Source of the DNA: Clostridium sp. Ade.TY
GTDB taxonomy: Bacteria > Bacillota > Clostridia > Clostridiales > Clostridiaceae
Assembly (NCBI RefSeq): GCF_000498355.1
Contig: NZ_AVSV01000026.1
Location: 1 to 56,604 of the forward strand
Length of the DNA: 56,604 nt
Direction: 5' to 3'
Shown here: piece after piece, positions 9,306 through 18,395 of the stretch
Layout: each line of letters opens with the position of its first letter
Position numbering within the stretch: position 1 is the first letter of the stretch
Program-made: the position numbers and the translations under genes
Notes under the pieces: model-generated
What the model was told of the DNA's origin: nothing
The model's input: only the letters and a program-made list of their open reading frames with translations
Databases searched by the model: none

Positions 9306-10121
9306 ATGAAAAAACAAGATATATTAACGCCTATTGGGATATTGCTAGGCGTAGGATTTACTATTTATGCTATATCCCAAGGAGCAGTTGGAATAAATGC
9401 ATTTTATGATTTTATATCAATAATCATAACGGTAGGAGGTTCTTTTGCAGCATTATTAATAACATTTCCATTAGATGATATTAGATTATGTATTGGTATG
9501 ACATCAAAATTGTTTACAAATCCTTCTATGTCAAAGATTAAAACTATTGAAATGTTTAAAGATTTATCAGTAAAAGCTAGAAAAGATGGATTACTTAGTT
9601 TAGAAAATGAAGTTGAAGGAATTAAAGATGATTTTTTAAAATGCGGTTTAGAATTAGTTATTGATGGAGTAGATGATAAGTTAATAGAAGAAGTAATGAA
9701 TAATAAAATATTAGAAATTGAAAATAGATACAATAAAGGAGCTAAAATATTTAAAACATGGGGCTCATATGCACCTGCCTTTGGTATGGTTGGTACTCTT
9801 ATTGGACTAATTCAAATGCTTGCAAAGCTTGATAATCCAGATGTTATAGCAAGTGGAATGGCAAAAGCACTTATAACAACTTTTTATGGAGCATTGTTAG
9901 CTAATTTAATTTTAAATCCTTTAGGTTTTAATTTGCAAAATAAAGGTGAGAAAGAAACAGAAAATAGAGAGATGATGTTAGTAGGGATTTTATGTATTAA
10001 AAACTCTGAAACAACAAGAGTTTTAGAAGAAAAGTTAATGAGTTTTTTAACAGAAAAAGAAAAGAAAAAATATAAAAATGAAAAAAATAGAAATAAGAAG
10101 GTAGAGATAAATGCCGCGTAA
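9306..10121 (+). CDS. motA: flagellar motor stator protein MotA
   Basis: Ion-channel stator subunit that pushes on FliG. It has four predicted membrane helices, two near the N-terminus (7-27, 33-55) and two around residues 155-175 and 185-207, separated by the cytoplasmic loop that contacts FliG. The motif SYAPAFGMVGTLIGLI is diagnostic. The Lys-rich tail overlaps motB by 11 bases. Whether it uses H+ or Na+ cannot be decided from sequence alone. Confidence 0.96.
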   Translation: MKKQDILTPIGILLGVGFTIYAISQGAVGINAFYDFISIIITVGGSFAALLITFPLDDIRLCIGMTSKLFTNPSMSKIKTIEMFKDLSVKARKDGLLSLENEVEGIKDDFLKCGLELVIDGVDDKLIEEVMNNKILEIENRYNKGAKIFKTWGSYAPAFGMVGTLIGLIQMLAKLDNPDVIASGMAKALITTFYGALLANLILNPLGFNLQNKGEKETENREMMLVGILCIKNSETTRVLEEKLMSFLTEKEKKKYKNEKNRNKKVEINAA

Positions 10122-10821
10122 AAAAAGAAAGCCAGATGATATTAACACAAATGGGTGGATGGATACATATGCAGATACAATAACATTACTATTAACATTT
10201 TTTATATTACTATATTCTTTTTCTACAACAGACAATAAGAAACTTAGACTTATTGCATCTGCATTTCAAAATGAAATGCTAGGAAAACCATCTAATAAGA
10301 TACCTGAAGTAAAACCTGGAGTTGGAATTAAAACAGATTATGATAACCTTGTGGACAAGGTAACAGAAGTAATAAAGAAGAATAATTTAGCTGATATTAT
10401 TAAAGTTAGAAAAGAAGATGCAGGAGTAGTTCTTCAGCTTAGTGATAGTATTTTATTTGATACTGGACAAGCAGAACTTAAAAATAATAGTACAAAAATA
10501 TTAGATGTAATAAGTACAATTATTCCTGAAATAAATAATGAAATTAGCGTTCAAGGACATACAGATAATGTTCCTATACATAATAGTAAATATAAATCAA
10601 ACTGGGAGTTATCTACAGCTAGAGCTGTAACTGTACTTCAATACTTTATTGAAGTAAAAAAGATTGATCCTAAGAGATTTTCAGCAAATGGATATGGAGA
10701 GTATAGACCTTTAGTATCAAATAATAATGAAGAGAATAGAGCAATCAATAGAAGAGTTGATATATTAATTATGCAACATAGGGATATTAAGAAGGTAAAT
10801 TCTAAGGATGTGGAGAAATAG
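10111..10821 (+). CDS. motB: flagellar motor stator protein MotB
   Basis: Stator subunit anchoring MotA to peptidoglycan. The single membrane helix (about 18-40) holds the essential aspartate in YADTITLLLTFFILLYS. The C-terminal OmpA-like domain binds peptidoglycan (QGHTDNVPIHNSKYKSNWEL; NRRVDILI). Translation is probably coupled to motA through the 11-base overlap. A fliL gene, commonly next, is not present: fliO starts 32 bases later. Confidence 0.96.
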   Translation: MPRKKRKPDDINTNGWMDTYADTITLLLTFFILLYSFSTTDNKKLRLIASAFQNEMLGKPSNKIPEVKPGVGIKTDYDNLVDKVTEVIKKNNLADIIKVRKEDAGVVLQLSDSILFDTGQAELKNNSTKILDVISTIIPEINNEISVQGHTDNVPIHNSKYKSNWELSTARAVTVLQYFIEVKKIDPKRFSANGYGEYRPLVSNNNEENRAINRRVDILIMQHRDIKKVNSKDVEK

Positions 10822-10853
10822 AGAAAATCCAAAGGAAGGAATTTAAATAAAAT

Positions 10854-11243
10854 ATGGACAAAACGATTATACAGTATTTAATCAATATTATTGTGCTTAT
10901 ACCAATTGGAGTGCTACTAATGGTTATTTCCATAAGGCTTGGTAAAAAAAGTATAAACAAGGTGAATTCCGGTATATATGTTCAAGTTATTGAAAGATTT
11001 AATTTAAATAAAGATTTAAGTCTTTATTTTATAAAGACTGGATCCACTGGATGTGTGATAATAGCTTCAACGCACTATATAGAGAAAATAAAAGAGTTAG
11101 ATGAAGAAAAAATGAATGAAATAATGATTATGAAAAAACAAAAACAAAGTTCTATAGATTTATTCAAAATATCTGATATAGATTTTAAAGATATTTTAAA
11201 TAAAAAGCTTATGGGGAAAAAATATGACGGATACAATAAGTAG
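10854..11243 (+). CDS. fliO: flagellar export protein FliO/FliZ-like
   Basis: Small bitopic membrane protein (129 residues) at the position of fliO/fliZ, just before fliP. One membrane helix spans about residues 6-26. The following domain contains a beta-rich patch typical of FliO (VIERFNLNKDLSLYFIKTGS). FliO assists assembly of the FliP ring. Sequence conservation in this family is weak, so the call leans on context; the gene overlaps fliP by 20 bases. Confidence 0.8.
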   Translation: MDKTIIQYLINIIVLIPIGVLLMVISIRLGKKSINKVNSGIYVQVIERFNLNKDLSLYFIKTGSTGCVIIASTHYIEKIKELDEEKMNEIMIMKKQKQSSIDLFKISDIDFKDILNKKLMGKKYDGYNK

Positions 11244-11895
11244 AATTTTTATTAACAATTCAAATATGGCACCAATTATGAAGGTGTTTTTCTTAATGAC
11301 AGCTCTTATGTTTTTAACAACAATAATTTTTATGATGACAAGTTTTGTAAGGGTAATAATAACATTTTCATTTATTAAATCCGCATTAGGAGCTCAGCAA
11401 ATAATTCCAAATCAAATACTTATTGGACTTGCATTGTGTATAACTATGTTTATAATGACTCCAGTAGTTAATGATGTTGTGGATAAAGCAATACAGCCCT
11501 ACATAAAAAAAGAAATTAAATTGGAAAAAGCAGTTGAAGAGGCAAAAAAACCAATTGCAGAATTTTTATTAAAACAGACAAGAGATAAGGATTTAGAGTT
11601 ATTTATTAATAATTCGCCAAAAAAGATAACTGTAAAAGAAAAAAAAGATTTACCTTTAACAATAATAGTACCATCATTTGCTATAAGTGAATTAAAGACC
11701 GCATTTCAAATAGGATTTATTATTTATATTCCATTTTTGGTTATAGATTTAATAGTTTCTAGTGTTCTTATGTCTATGGGAATGTTTATGCTTCCACCAG
11801 CAATGGTATCACTTCCATTTAAATTATTATTATTTGTAATGGTTGATGGATGGGGTTTACTGGTGAAATCTTTAATACAAAGTTTTACAGGATAG
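11224..11895 (+). CDS. fliP: flagellar export gate protein FliP
   Basis: Core subunit of the export gate (FliP5-FliQ4-FliR1). Four membrane helices are visible, with family motifs SFVRVIITFSFIKSALGAQQ, IIVPSFAISELKTAFQIGF and MSMGMFMLPPAMVSLPFK. At 223 residues it is a short form whose N-terminus does not look like a cleavable signal peptide, unlike enteric FliP. It overlaps fliO by 20 bases and precedes fliQ by 10. Confidence 0.97.
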   Translation: MTDTISRIFINNSNMAPIMKVFFLMTALMFLTTIIFMMTSFVRVIITFSFIKSALGAQQIIPNQILIGLALCITMFIMTPVVNDVVDKAIQPYIKKEIKLEKAVEEAKKPIAEFLLKQTRDKDLELFINNSPKKITVKEKKDLPLTIIVPSFAISELKTAFQIGFIIYIPFLVIDLIVSSVLMSMGMFMLPPAMVSLPFKLLLFVMVDGWGLLVKSLIQSFTG

Positions 11896-11905
11896 GAGAA
11901 ATGCT

Positions 11906-12175
11906 ATGAGTGAAATGGCAATAATGACAATAGTAAAAAAAGCTTTAATAACAGGTGTTATGGTGGCAGGACCTATTTTAGTTATATCGCTAATTGTAGG
12001 ATTAATAATAAGCATATTTCAAGCAACAACACAAATTCAAGAGCAAACTTTAACATTTGTACCTAAACTTGTTGCTATTATATTAGTTTTAATTATAGGT
12101 GGACCATGGATGTTTAATAAACTAATAATCTTAACTAATGAGCTATTTAATATGATAGCAATTATAAATAAGTGA
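11906..12175 (+). CDS. fliQ: flagellar export gate protein FliQ
   Basis: 89-residue gate subunit with two membrane helices (about 17-40 and 52-72). The family motif ISLIVGLIISIFQATTQIQE is intact. AGGAG lies upstream of the ATG. The stop is one base before the fliR start, so the two are probably translated together. Confidence 0.97.
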   Translation: MSEMAIMTIVKKALITGVMVAGPILVISLIVGLIISIFQATTQIQEQTLTFVPKLVAIILVLIIGGPWMFNKLIILTNELFNMIAIINK

Positions 12176-12176
12176 T

Positions 12177-12929
12177 ATGTTTATTTATATATTTTTTAGG
12201 ATAGCTGCTTTTTTTGTAGTAGTTAATGTTATATTTCCAAATGGAACACCACAAATTTTTAAAATAAGTTTTTCAATATTTTTATCAATTATAATCGGAA
12301 TGAATATTGATAGCAGTATTTCAGTAGAAAATTTATTTCAATTAATAAGAATTGGTTTATTAGAGACAATTAATGGACTGGTATTAGGATACATAGTTAA
12401 CATATGTTTTTATAGTATAAGATTAGCAGGTAAATTAATAGATAATCAATTAGGATTATCTATGGCAAGCATATATGATCCTAATGTCCACAGTCAATCT
12501 ACAATTATGGAAAATTTAATGTATTTTCTTGGAATAGTAGTGTTTTTTGGATTAAATATACATTATATTTTGATAAGCTCTATAGAAAAGAGTTTTAAAA
12601 TTATACCAGTTGGACAATTTATATTAAAAAATAACTTAGGTTATATTTTAAAAGTATTTTTAAGTTATTTTATTTTAGGAATTAAAATGGCAATACCAAT
12701 AATAATTGTTCTTATAATAACGGATTTAATAACTGGAATAATATCAAGAAGTATTTCTGGATTAAATGTAATGATAATAGGAATGCCTTTAAAGATGCTA
12801 GTTGGGTTAGTATTCTTTTTAAGTATGCTACCATTTATAATAAATGGAATGAATGAAATGTTTAAAGGATTAATGGATGTTTTAGATGGAACATTTATAT
12901 TTAATATAACTAGTATAAATTTATTTTAG
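12177..12929 (+). CDS. fliR: flagellar export gate protein FliR
   Basis: Third component of the export gate, a hydrophobic protein of 250 residues with six predicted membrane helices. Recognisable blocks include RLAGKLIDNQLGLSMASIYD and the C-terminal GMPLKMLVGLVFFLSMLPF. It starts one base after the fliQ stop with almost no room for its own ribosome site, suggesting coupling. In several clostridia fliR is fused to flhB; here they are separate, with a TAG stop at 12927-12929 and flhB restarting downstream. Confidence 0.95.
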   Translation: MFIYIFFRIAAFFVVVNVIFPNGTPQIFKISFSIFLSIIIGMNIDSSISVENLFQLIRIGLLETINGLVLGYIVNICFYSIRLAGKLIDNQLGLSMASIYDPNVHSQSTIMENLMYFLGIVVFFGLNIHYILISSIEKSFKIIPVGQFILKNNLGYILKVFLSYFILGIKMAIPIIIVLIITDLITGIISRSISGLNVMIIGMPLKMLVGLVFFLSMLPFIINGMNEMFKGLMDVLDGTFIFNITSINLF

Positions 12930-12950
12930 AAAAGGTCTAAAGTCAAAAAC

Positions 12951-14024
12951 TTGGAGGTGAGTAGTATATCTGAAAAAACTGAAAAAGCCACCCCTAAGAA
13001 AAAGAAGGATGAGCGGAAAAAGGGTAATGTTGCAAAAAGTAAAGAAGTTATCAATGCATTAACATTAATAGGTGCTGTATTATCTATATTTTGTATGTTT
13101 AATTATACAATAAAGCAATTAAAGATATTAATAGTATCATTTTTAAAATTTGATTTTAGTATAGATCTGAATAAGAATATAGCCAATACATTACTTAATA
13201 ATGGAATAATTGTTTTTTTGAAAATATTTTTACCTATTGGACTTATTGTGTTATGTATTGGGGTTATAGCAAATGTAATGCAAACAGGGTTAATGTTCTC
13301 AAAGGAATCAATAAAACCTAAGTTTTCAAAAATTAATCCAATTAATGGATTTAAAAATATGTTTTCTCAAAGAGCTTTTATTAGTTCAGTAAAAAATACT
13401 CTTTTATTAATTATATTAAGTTACATAGGGTATTCTTTTGTTAAAAATAATTATGGTGAGATTTTAAGGACAGAGAATATTTATTTTCCAAACCTTATAT
13501 ATGTAATAGTTAAATTAATAAAAAAGTTATTTAAGATATCTATATTAATAGCAGTTGTAATTGGTGTTTTGGATTTTGCATATCAATTTTATTCTCATAA
13601 TAAAAAAATGAAAATGAGCAAACAAGAAATAAAAGAAGAATTTAAACAATCAGAAGGAGACCCACAAGTAAAGGGTCAAATAAAACAAAAACAAAGAGAA
13701 ATGGCAAATGCAAGGATGATACAAAGTACAAAGGATGCAACAGTTGTAGTAACAAATCCAACTCATTTGTCAATTGCACTTAGATATAATAGAGAGATTG
13801 ATTCTGCACCTATAGTACTTGCAAAGGGTGCTGATGTTCTTGCTATGAATATAAGAAAAATAGCTAAAGAAAATGATATACCAATAATAGAAAATAAACC
13901 TCTTGCTAGATTTATATATAAAGAAGTAGAGGTTAATAAAGAAGTACCAGAGGAAATGTACTCAGCAGTTGCTGAAGTTTTAGTAGCTGTATACAAAATA
14001 AAGAATAGATATAAGAAGAAATAG
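12951..14024 (+). CDS. flhB: flagellar export switch protein FlhB
   Basis: Export-gate protein that changes substrate specificity once the hook is complete. It has four membrane helices and a cytoplasmic domain with the self-cleavage site NPTH (269-272 counted from the TTG). The N-terminal SEKTEKATPKKKKDERKKG is typical. The start is uncertain. The TTG at 12951 gives the listed frame but has no ribosome site at proper distance. A strong GGAGGTGA (12953-12960) sits inside the frame, with an ATA at 12966 eight bases after GGAGG; starting there would give (M)SEKTEKATPKK, a normal FlhB beginning. Confidence 0.93.
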   Translation: MEVSSISEKTEKATPKKKKDERKKGNVAKSKEVINALTLIGAVLSIFCMFNYTIKQLKILIVSFLKFDFSIDLNKNIANTLLNNGIIVFLKIFLPIGLIVLCIGVIANVMQTGLMFSKESIKPKFSKINPINGFKNMFSQRAFISSVKNTLLLIILSYIGYSFVKNNYGEILRTENIYFPNLIYVIVKLIKKLFKISILIAVVIGVLDFAYQFYSHNKKMKMSKQEIKEEFKQSEGDPQVKGQIKQKQREMANARMIQSTKDATVVVTNPTHLSIALRYNREIDSAPIVLAKGADVLAMNIRKIAKENDIPIIENKPLARFIYKEVEVNKEVPEEMYSAVAEVLVAVYKIKNRYKKK

Positions 14025-14041
14025 GTAGAGGAACTAAAAAT

Positions 14042-16096
14042 ATGGCAAATATGAGTAAAAAAAATAGATTTGAAATAGCTATTGGATTTGGAGTTATTGG
14101 AATAATTTTAATGATTATAATACCATTACCTCCATTTATATTGGACATACTGTTAGTATTAAATATTAGTTTATCAGTGCTTATTTTATTAATGACACTT
14201 TTTTCAACTAATATTCTTCAATTATCAATATTCCCAACTATATTGTTAATAACAACTCTTTTTAGATTAGGATTAAATATTTCCTCAACAAGACTTATTT
14301 TAGGAGAAGGTTATGCAGGAAATGTAATTGAATCTTTTGGTAGTTTTGTTGTTAGAGGAAATTATGTTGTTGGAATAATTATTTTCTTAATTATTATAAT
14401 AATTCAATTTGTAGTTATAACGAATGGTTCAAGTAGAGTTTCAGAAGTATCAGCAAGATTTACATTAGATGCTATGCCGGGAAAACAAATGAGTATTGAT
14501 GCAGATTTAAATGCAGGTATGATTAATGAAGTTACTGCAAAAAAGAGAAGAAGAGAATTACAACAAGAGGCAGATTTTTACGGTTCTATGGATGGTGCAT
14601 CTAAGTTTGTTAAAGGTGATGCAATAGCAGGAATAATTATTACAATAATTAATATTATTGGAGGAATAATTATTGGTGTTGTAATGCTTAATATGGATTT
14701 TCTTCAATCAACTCAAACTTATGTAAGATTAACAATAGGAGATGGACTTGTTAGCCAAATACCAGCATTGTTAATATCTACATCAGCAGGGATACTTGTT
14801 ACTAGAGCAGACAATGATGAAAGTTTTGCAAGTTTAGCTGGACAGCAACTTACATCTATACCAAAGGCAATGATGATGACTGGAGTAGTGTTATTTATTT
14901 TAGGACTTATGCCAGGGCTACCAACATTAACATTTTTCACTTTAGGAATTGGACTTGTTTTAATTGGATTTACTTTAAGAAATAATAAAAATAAAGCTAA
15001 AGAAGAAGAAAATAAATTAGAAGTAGAAAATGAAGAGACAGTAGCAGCAAATGAAGTTGAGGATGTTACTGAACTTCTTAATGTGGAAGTTTTAGAAGTT
15101 GAAATAGGTTATGGACTTATTCCTCTTGCTGATGAAAGTAATGGGGGAGATTTACTGCAAAGAATATCTTCAATAAGAAGACAATGTGCAATTGATATGG
15201 GGATAATATTACAACCTATTAGAATTAGAGATAACCTTCAGTTAGAACCAAATGAGTATTGTATAAAAATAAGAGGGAATAAAGTAGCTACATATGCATT
15301 AATGCCGACAATGATTTTATGTATGGATCCTATGGGATTAGGCTTAGATATAGAAGGAATAAAAGCTATAGAGCCAAGTTTTGGATTAGAAGCTAAATGG
15401 ATAAGTAGTGATAAAGTTGAAGAAGCAGAGTTAAGAGGATATACAATAGTAGATCCATCAACTATATTAGTTACACATTTATTAGAAATTATAAAAGATA
15501 AAGCTTATGAACTTATAGGAAGAGAAGAAGTAAAAGCTATAATAGATGCAACTAAAGAAAAATATAGTGTAGTTGTAGAGGAACTAATACCAGATTTAAT
15601 GACATTAGGTGAAGTACAAAAAGTATTTCAAAATTTACTTAGAGAAAAGGTATCAATTAAAGATAGAGTAACAATTTTAGAAACTCTAGCAGATAATGCA
15701 GTAAATACTAAAGATATCGAACTTTTAACAGAGTATGTAAGAATGGCATTAAACAAAAGCATTTGTAATAGGCTTGTAGATGAAAATAATTATATAACAG
15801 TAGCTACATTATCTAGTGATGTGGAAAGTTTAATACTAAATAATCTTCAAAAATCTATGAATGGAACTTATCCAGCAGTAGATCCTGATAGTACAAATAA
15901 AATATTTACAAGCATTAAAGAAATCTCAGAAAGTATTGATTTTTATAATAATATACCAGTAATCTTAGTATCTCCTAAAATAAGAGCTCCATTTAGAAAA
16001 TTAGTTGAAATGGTATTTCCTAATGTATCTATATTGTCACTTAATGAAATTCCAAATGATGTTCAAATAAGGGCAAGTGCAGTAGTAAATATTTAA
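14042..16096 (+). CDS. flhA: flagellar export protein FlhA
   Basis: Largest export-apparatus subunit (684 residues). The N-terminal half contains about eight membrane helices and the FHIPEP signature region SARFTLDAMPGKQMSIDADL. The C-terminal cytoplasmic domain (about 330-684) forms the nonameric ring that docks export chaperones. In C. difficile and many clostridia flhF and flhG follow; here the next gene is fliA, 20 bases away. Confidence 0.98.
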   Translation: MANMSKKNRFEIAIGFGVIGIILMIIIPLPPFILDILLVLNISLSVLILLMTLFSTNILQLSIFPTILLITTLFRLGLNISSTRLILGEGYAGNVIESFGSFVVRGNYVVGIIIFLIIIIIQFVVITNGSSRVSEVSARFTLDAMPGKQMSIDADLNAGMINEVTAKKRRRELQQEADFYGSMDGASKFVKGDAIAGIIITIINIIGGIIIGVVMLNMDFLQSTQTYVRLTIGDGLVSQIPALLISTSAGILVTRADNDESFASLAGQQLTSIPKAMMMTGVVLFILGLMPGLPTLTFFTLGIGLVLIGFTLRNNKNKAKEEENKLEVENEETVAANEVEDVTELLNVEVLEVEIGYGLIPLADESNGGDLLQRISSIRRQCAIDMGIILQPIRIRDNLQLEPNEYCIKIRGNKVATYALMPTMILCMDPMGLGLDIEGIKAIEPSFGLEAKWISSDKVEEAELRGYTIVDPSTILVTHLLEIIKDKAYELIGREEVKAIIDATKEKYSVVVEELIPDLMTLGEVQKVFQNLLREKVSIKDRVTILETLADNAVNTKDIELLTEYVRMALNKSICNRLVDENNYITVATLSSDVESLILNNLQKSMNGTYPAVDPDSTNKIFTSIKEISESIDFYNNIPVILVSPKIRAPFRKLVEMVFPNVSILSLNEIPNDVQIRASAVVNI

Positions 16097-16116
16097 CTAG
16101 GGGGTAGCTCAATAAG

Positions 16117-16824
16117 ATGGATAAGGAAAAATATATATTAGATAATATTAATCTTGTTAGATATATAGCCTCTAAATATAAAAATAATAGTATTGGAATA
16201 GAGTATGAAGATTTGGTAAGCTGCGGTACTGTTGGGCTTTTAGAAGCGTTTAATACTTTTGATGATACTAAAGGGTGCAAATTTTCAAGTTATGCGAGTT
16301 TAAAAATAAGAGCTTCTATAATAGACGAAATAAGAAGGCAATCACCTATATCAAGAAATGATATTATCAAAATAAATAATTACAATGATGCAATTTTTAC
16401 TTTACAAAATAAATTACTTAGAGAACCAACAGATATTGAAGTTTCTAGTTACTTAAATATAAATGTAGATGAAGTAAAGAAACTTGAAAATAAAATTTAT
16501 AAAATGAGTATAACTTCTTTGGATAGTATTATTTTTCAAGAAAATACTGATATTAGTCTAATTGATACAATAAAAGATGATGAGAAGAAAACGCCATTAA
16601 ATGTTATTGAAAAAGAAGAAAAGATAGAGATTTTAACAAAGGCTATAGATAGTTTAAAGGAAAGATATAAATTAATTTTATCATTATATTATTATGAAGA
16701 ACTTACTTTAAAAGAAATAGGAAAGATATTAGAAATATCTGAATCTAGAGTATCTCAATTACATAGTAAGGCAATTATTAACTTAAGAAATGCAATAAAG
16801 AAAATGAATTATAACATAGATTAG
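16117..16824 (+). CDS. fliA: flagellar sigma factor sigma-28 (FliA/SigD)
   Basis: RNA polymerase sigma factor for late flagellar and motility genes. Region 2 is seen at about 27-70 (YEDLVSCGTVGLLEAF, KFSSYASLKIRASIIDEIRR), region 3 at about 85-125, and region 4 with its helix-turn-helix at 185-230 (LTLKEIGKILEISESRVSQL). Length 235 residues is right. Because it is inside the riboswitch-controlled operon, c-di-GMP should silence late flagellar genes through it. No flgM anti-sigma gene is in the window. Confidence 0.95.
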   Translation: MDKEKYILDNINLVRYIASKYKNNSIGIEYEDLVSCGTVGLLEAFNTFDDTKGCKFSSYASLKIRASIIDEIRRQSPISRNDIIKINNYNDAIFTLQNKLLREPTDIEVSSYLNINVDEVKKLENKIYKMSITSLDSIIFQENTDISLIDTIKDDEKKTPLNVIEKEEKIEILTKAIDSLKERYKLILSLYYYEELTLKEIGKILEISESRVSQLHSKAIINLRNAIKKMNYNID

Positions 16825-16834
16825 GAGGACTAAT

Positions 16835-17608
16835 ATGTTAAGAGGAATGTATTCATCAATATCTGCCATGCTTAATTTACAAGCTAGTCAAGAAGTAATA
16901 GGTAATAATATAGCAAATATAAATACTACAGGATATAAAAGTGAAAAAGTTATATCAAAAACTTTTGATGATATGATGTTAAGCAATAAAGATAGATATA
17001 TAAATGGAAAAGGTGTAAAGCAAAATTTAGGAACATTAAATCCTGGAGTTAGAATTGATGAAATAAGTACTGATTACTCTCAAGGATTAATTGTTGAAAC
17101 AAATAATGATACAGATTTTTCAATAGAGGGAAAGGGTTTTTTTACTATACGAGATGAAAACGGTAATACAAAATATTCTAGAGATGGTTGTTTTAGAATA
17201 GATAGTAAGGGTTATTTAGTTAATAGTTCAGGATATCAAATTATTGGAATAAATCAAAACAATAATAATATAGAGCCAATAAGAGTTGGAAAATCTAAAA
17301 TTACTATGGATAAAAATAATAATATTTTATTAGATTCAAAAGTGAAATATAAGTTTAATATAGTAGATTTTAAAGATTATAAAACTTTGAAAAAAGTTGG
17401 ACAAAACTTAGTAGATGGGGAGAGTCCTAATACAATTACTAACTATAAAATAAAAAACGGTTGTAAAGAAAGATCAAATGTTGATATTATTGAAGCTTCA
17501 TCAGCATTAATGTGTAATTTAAGAGCATTTGAAGCAAATCAAAGGGTAGTTCAAATAATGGATTCTACTTTAAGTAAAATGGCTAATGAAATAGGAACTG
17601 TTAGGTAG
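16835..17608 (+). CDS. flgF: flagellar rod protein, FlgF-type
   Basis: Distal rod/hook-basal body protein of 257 residues, one of two adjacent FlgF/FlgG paralogues. N-terminal signature is GMYSSISAMLNLQASQEVIG with NNIANINTTGYK; C-terminal coiled coil is VDIIEASSALMCNLRAFEAN. A central domain contains IEGKGFFTIRDENGNTKYSRDG. Homologues in clostridia are also called flgG1 or flhO. Assigning F rather than G depends on order and is less certain than the family. Confidence 0.85.
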   Translation: MLRGMYSSISAMLNLQASQEVIGNNIANINTTGYKSEKVISKTFDDMMLSNKDRYINGKGVKQNLGTLNPGVRIDEISTDYSQGLIVETNNDTDFSIEGKGFFTIRDENGNTKYSRDGCFRIDSKGYLVNSSGYQIIGINQNNNNIEPIRVGKSKITMDKNNNILLDSKVKYKFNIVDFKDYKTLKKVGQNLVDGESPNTITNYKIKNGCKERSNVDIIEASSALMCNLRAFEANQRVVQIMDSTLSKMANEIGTVR

Positions 17609-17618
17609 GTGAATTTGT

Positions 17619-18380
17619 ATGTTTGACATAATTAATATTGCTAAAAGTGGTATGGGGTCTAATCAAGATAAAATAGATGTTATATCAAATAACATTGTAA
17701 ATATTAATACTGTAGGATATAAAAAATTAGATACTCAATTTGAGGATTTGGTTAGAAAAAGTATGAAAAGAGATTCTTTTCCTATAAATGATAAAAGTAC
17801 AACGATAGGAACAGGATCTAAAGAGACTGAAGAATTTAGAGTCTTTAAGCAAGGTACATTAATTAAAACTGAAAAAAATAGTAATTTAGCTATAGATGGA
17901 GAAGGTTTATTTAGAGTAATTAAGAGTGATAATACATATGCGTATACTAGAAATGGTGAGTTTAATGTAGATTCTAGTGGTAAATTAGTAGATAGTAATG
18001 GAAATATATTATATATGCAGTTTATAGGAAATAATAATTACTCTAATATAGGACTTAAAAATAATAATTTTACTGTTAATAAATTAGGAGAAGTATTTGT
18101 TAAAGGCAATAAAGTTGCAAATATTAATACATATAAATCTGATGGAGATATGGATTTTTTATCAATTGGTGATAATTTATTCTCTCCTAAAAATGGAACT
18201 AATATAAAGGTAGAAAAAAATCGTAATATTATGCAAGGATATACTGAAATGTCAAATGTTAATATGGCAGAAGAGATTACTAAGTTAATGGCAACTCAAA
18301 GAGCATTTCAATTAAATAGTAAAAGTTTTAAAATCGCAGATGATATGTGGTCTATGATAAACAATTTACAATCAAGATAA
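17619..18380 (+). CDS. flgG: flagellar distal rod protein FlgG
   Basis: Second FlgF/FlgG paralogue, 253 residues. The N-terminal rod motif is VISNNIVNINTVGYKK, the mid-domain has IDGEGLFRVI and YTRNGEFNVDSSG, and the C-terminus reads MSNVNMAEEITKLMATQRAF, the classical FlgG/FlgE end. It lies between flgF and fliM, as in C. difficile. Confidence 0.88.
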   Translation: MFDIINIAKSGMGSNQDKIDVISNNIVNINTVGYKKLDTQFEDLVRKSMKRDSFPINDKSTTIGTGSKETEEFRVFKQGTLIKTEKNSNLAIDGEGLFRVIKSDNTYAYTRNGEFNVDSSGKLVDSNGNILYMQFIGNNNYSNIGLKNNNFTVNKLGEVFVKGNKVANINTYKSDGDMDFLSIGDNLFSPKNGTNIKVEKNRNIMQGYTEMSNVNMAEEITKLMATQRAFQLNSKSFKIADDMWSMINNLQSR

Positions 18381-18395
18381 GAAAGAGGATAAGAT

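Noticed and set aside
12177..14024. A fused FliR-FlhB protein as in some clostridia
   Set aside because: fliR ends in a TAG at 12927-12929, and flhB begins with its own ribosome site; there is no single continuous frame.
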